13,669 nt of DNA. It comes from a bacterium. Lineage in GTDB: Bacteria; Chloroflexota; Dormibacteria; UBA8260; Bog-877. Where the stretch lies: positions 1 to 13,669 of the forward strand of contig JAKAVU010000036.1 of the NCBI GenBank assembly GCA_021817185.1, written 5' to 3'. Position numbers and translations under genes: made by a program. Positions 13,396 to 13,669 of the stretch are shown in pieces; position 1 is the first letter of the stretch; every line of letters begins with the position of its first letter. The notes below the pieces were generated by a model. The model ran no database searches. It was not told where the DNA came from and was given only the letters and a program-made list of their open reading frames with translations.

Positions 13396-13669
13396 TCATC
13401 GGCCCGGGCGCTGGAGGTGGCGGTAGATGGTGGGACGCGAGACGCCGAACTCGGTGGCGATCTCGGCCACGGTGTGGGCCCGCCGACCGTCGGGACCTGT
13501 CTGGTCGTACATGTCCTGGGCGATCCTGGCCTGGCGGGGGTTGAGCTTGGGCCGCTGCCCGCCGGTACGGCCCCGGGCCCGGGCGGCGGCCAGGCCGTCG
13601 CGGGTGCGCTCGGCCATCAAGGCGTGCTCGAACTCGGCGATGGCGCCGAGGATCTGGAAGAACATCCGG
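13396..13669 (-). CDS. Serine resolvase/DNA invertase, C-terminal part (cut by window end)
   Basis: Only the last 91 or so codons lie in the window; the catalytic N-terminal part lies beyond base 13669. The visible part begins at the end of the catalytic domain with MFFQILGAIAEFEHALMAER, the long E-helix of resolvases and invertases. The linker TRDGLAAARARGRTGGQ follows, then the DNA-binding helix-turn-helix, HTVAEIATEFGVSRPTIYRHL. The protein would act on a res or inversion site, normally next to its own start, so also outside the window. It probably belongs to a Tn3-type transposon or a similar element. No lesion is seen in this part. Confidence 0.92.
   Translation of the reverse strand, partial: RMFFQILGAIAEFEHALMAERTRDGLAAARARGRTGGQRPKLNPRQARIAQDMYDQTGPDGRRAHTVAEIATEFGVSRPTIYRHLQRPGR

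Noticed and set aside
1..13669. CRISPR array
   Set aside because: No regularly spaced repeat series is present. The only short tandem repeat is the pair at 4696-4731.

Overview
The window is GC-rich and reads like an accessory region of an actinobacterial chromosome. Signs of this are GTG/TTG starts, leaderless-looking TANNNT promoters and the protein families present. I cannot name the genus. There is almost no housekeeping content. Mobile elements, toxin-antitoxin (TA) operons and decayed recombinase genes fill most of it, so it looks like a plastic island.

Bases 1-2900 hold two group II introns, one inside the other. The inner intron (520-2643) carries an intact reverse transcriptase/maturase. 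It interrupts an outer intron (about 123-2897) that has its own domains V and VI but no reverse transcriptase. Removing 520-2643 rejoins a continuous reading frame, and both introns show exon-binding complementarity (IBS1/EBS1) at their proposed 5' ends. This nested, twintron-like arrangement is the most striking feature of the window.

Four TA modules follow, all on the + strand: AbiEi/AbiEii (3035-4629), a MazE/MazF type pair (7715-8250), a Phd/VapB-type antitoxin with a VapC PIN toxin (8945-9570), and a ParS/MbcA-like antitoxin with a RES-domain toxin (9854-10986). Between them lie a broken lipoprotein gene of the YCF48/BNR type (5151-6392), the 3' end of a tRNA abutting a degraded tyrosine integrase (6696-7300, minus), and a frameshifted serine recombinase remnant (8444-8765, minus). 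The tRNA end, integrase and recombinase remnants suggest repeated integration at this locus.

The right part holds a small stand-alone LuxR-type helix-turn-helix gene (11433-11690). Next comes a near-perfect dyad centred about 43 bases upstream of the likely start site of a gene for an unrecognised exported protein (11856-12434), then a second unrecognised gene (12506-12967). These could form a small regulated export system, which is inference only. The window ends inside a resolvase/invertase gene on the minus strand (13396-13669).
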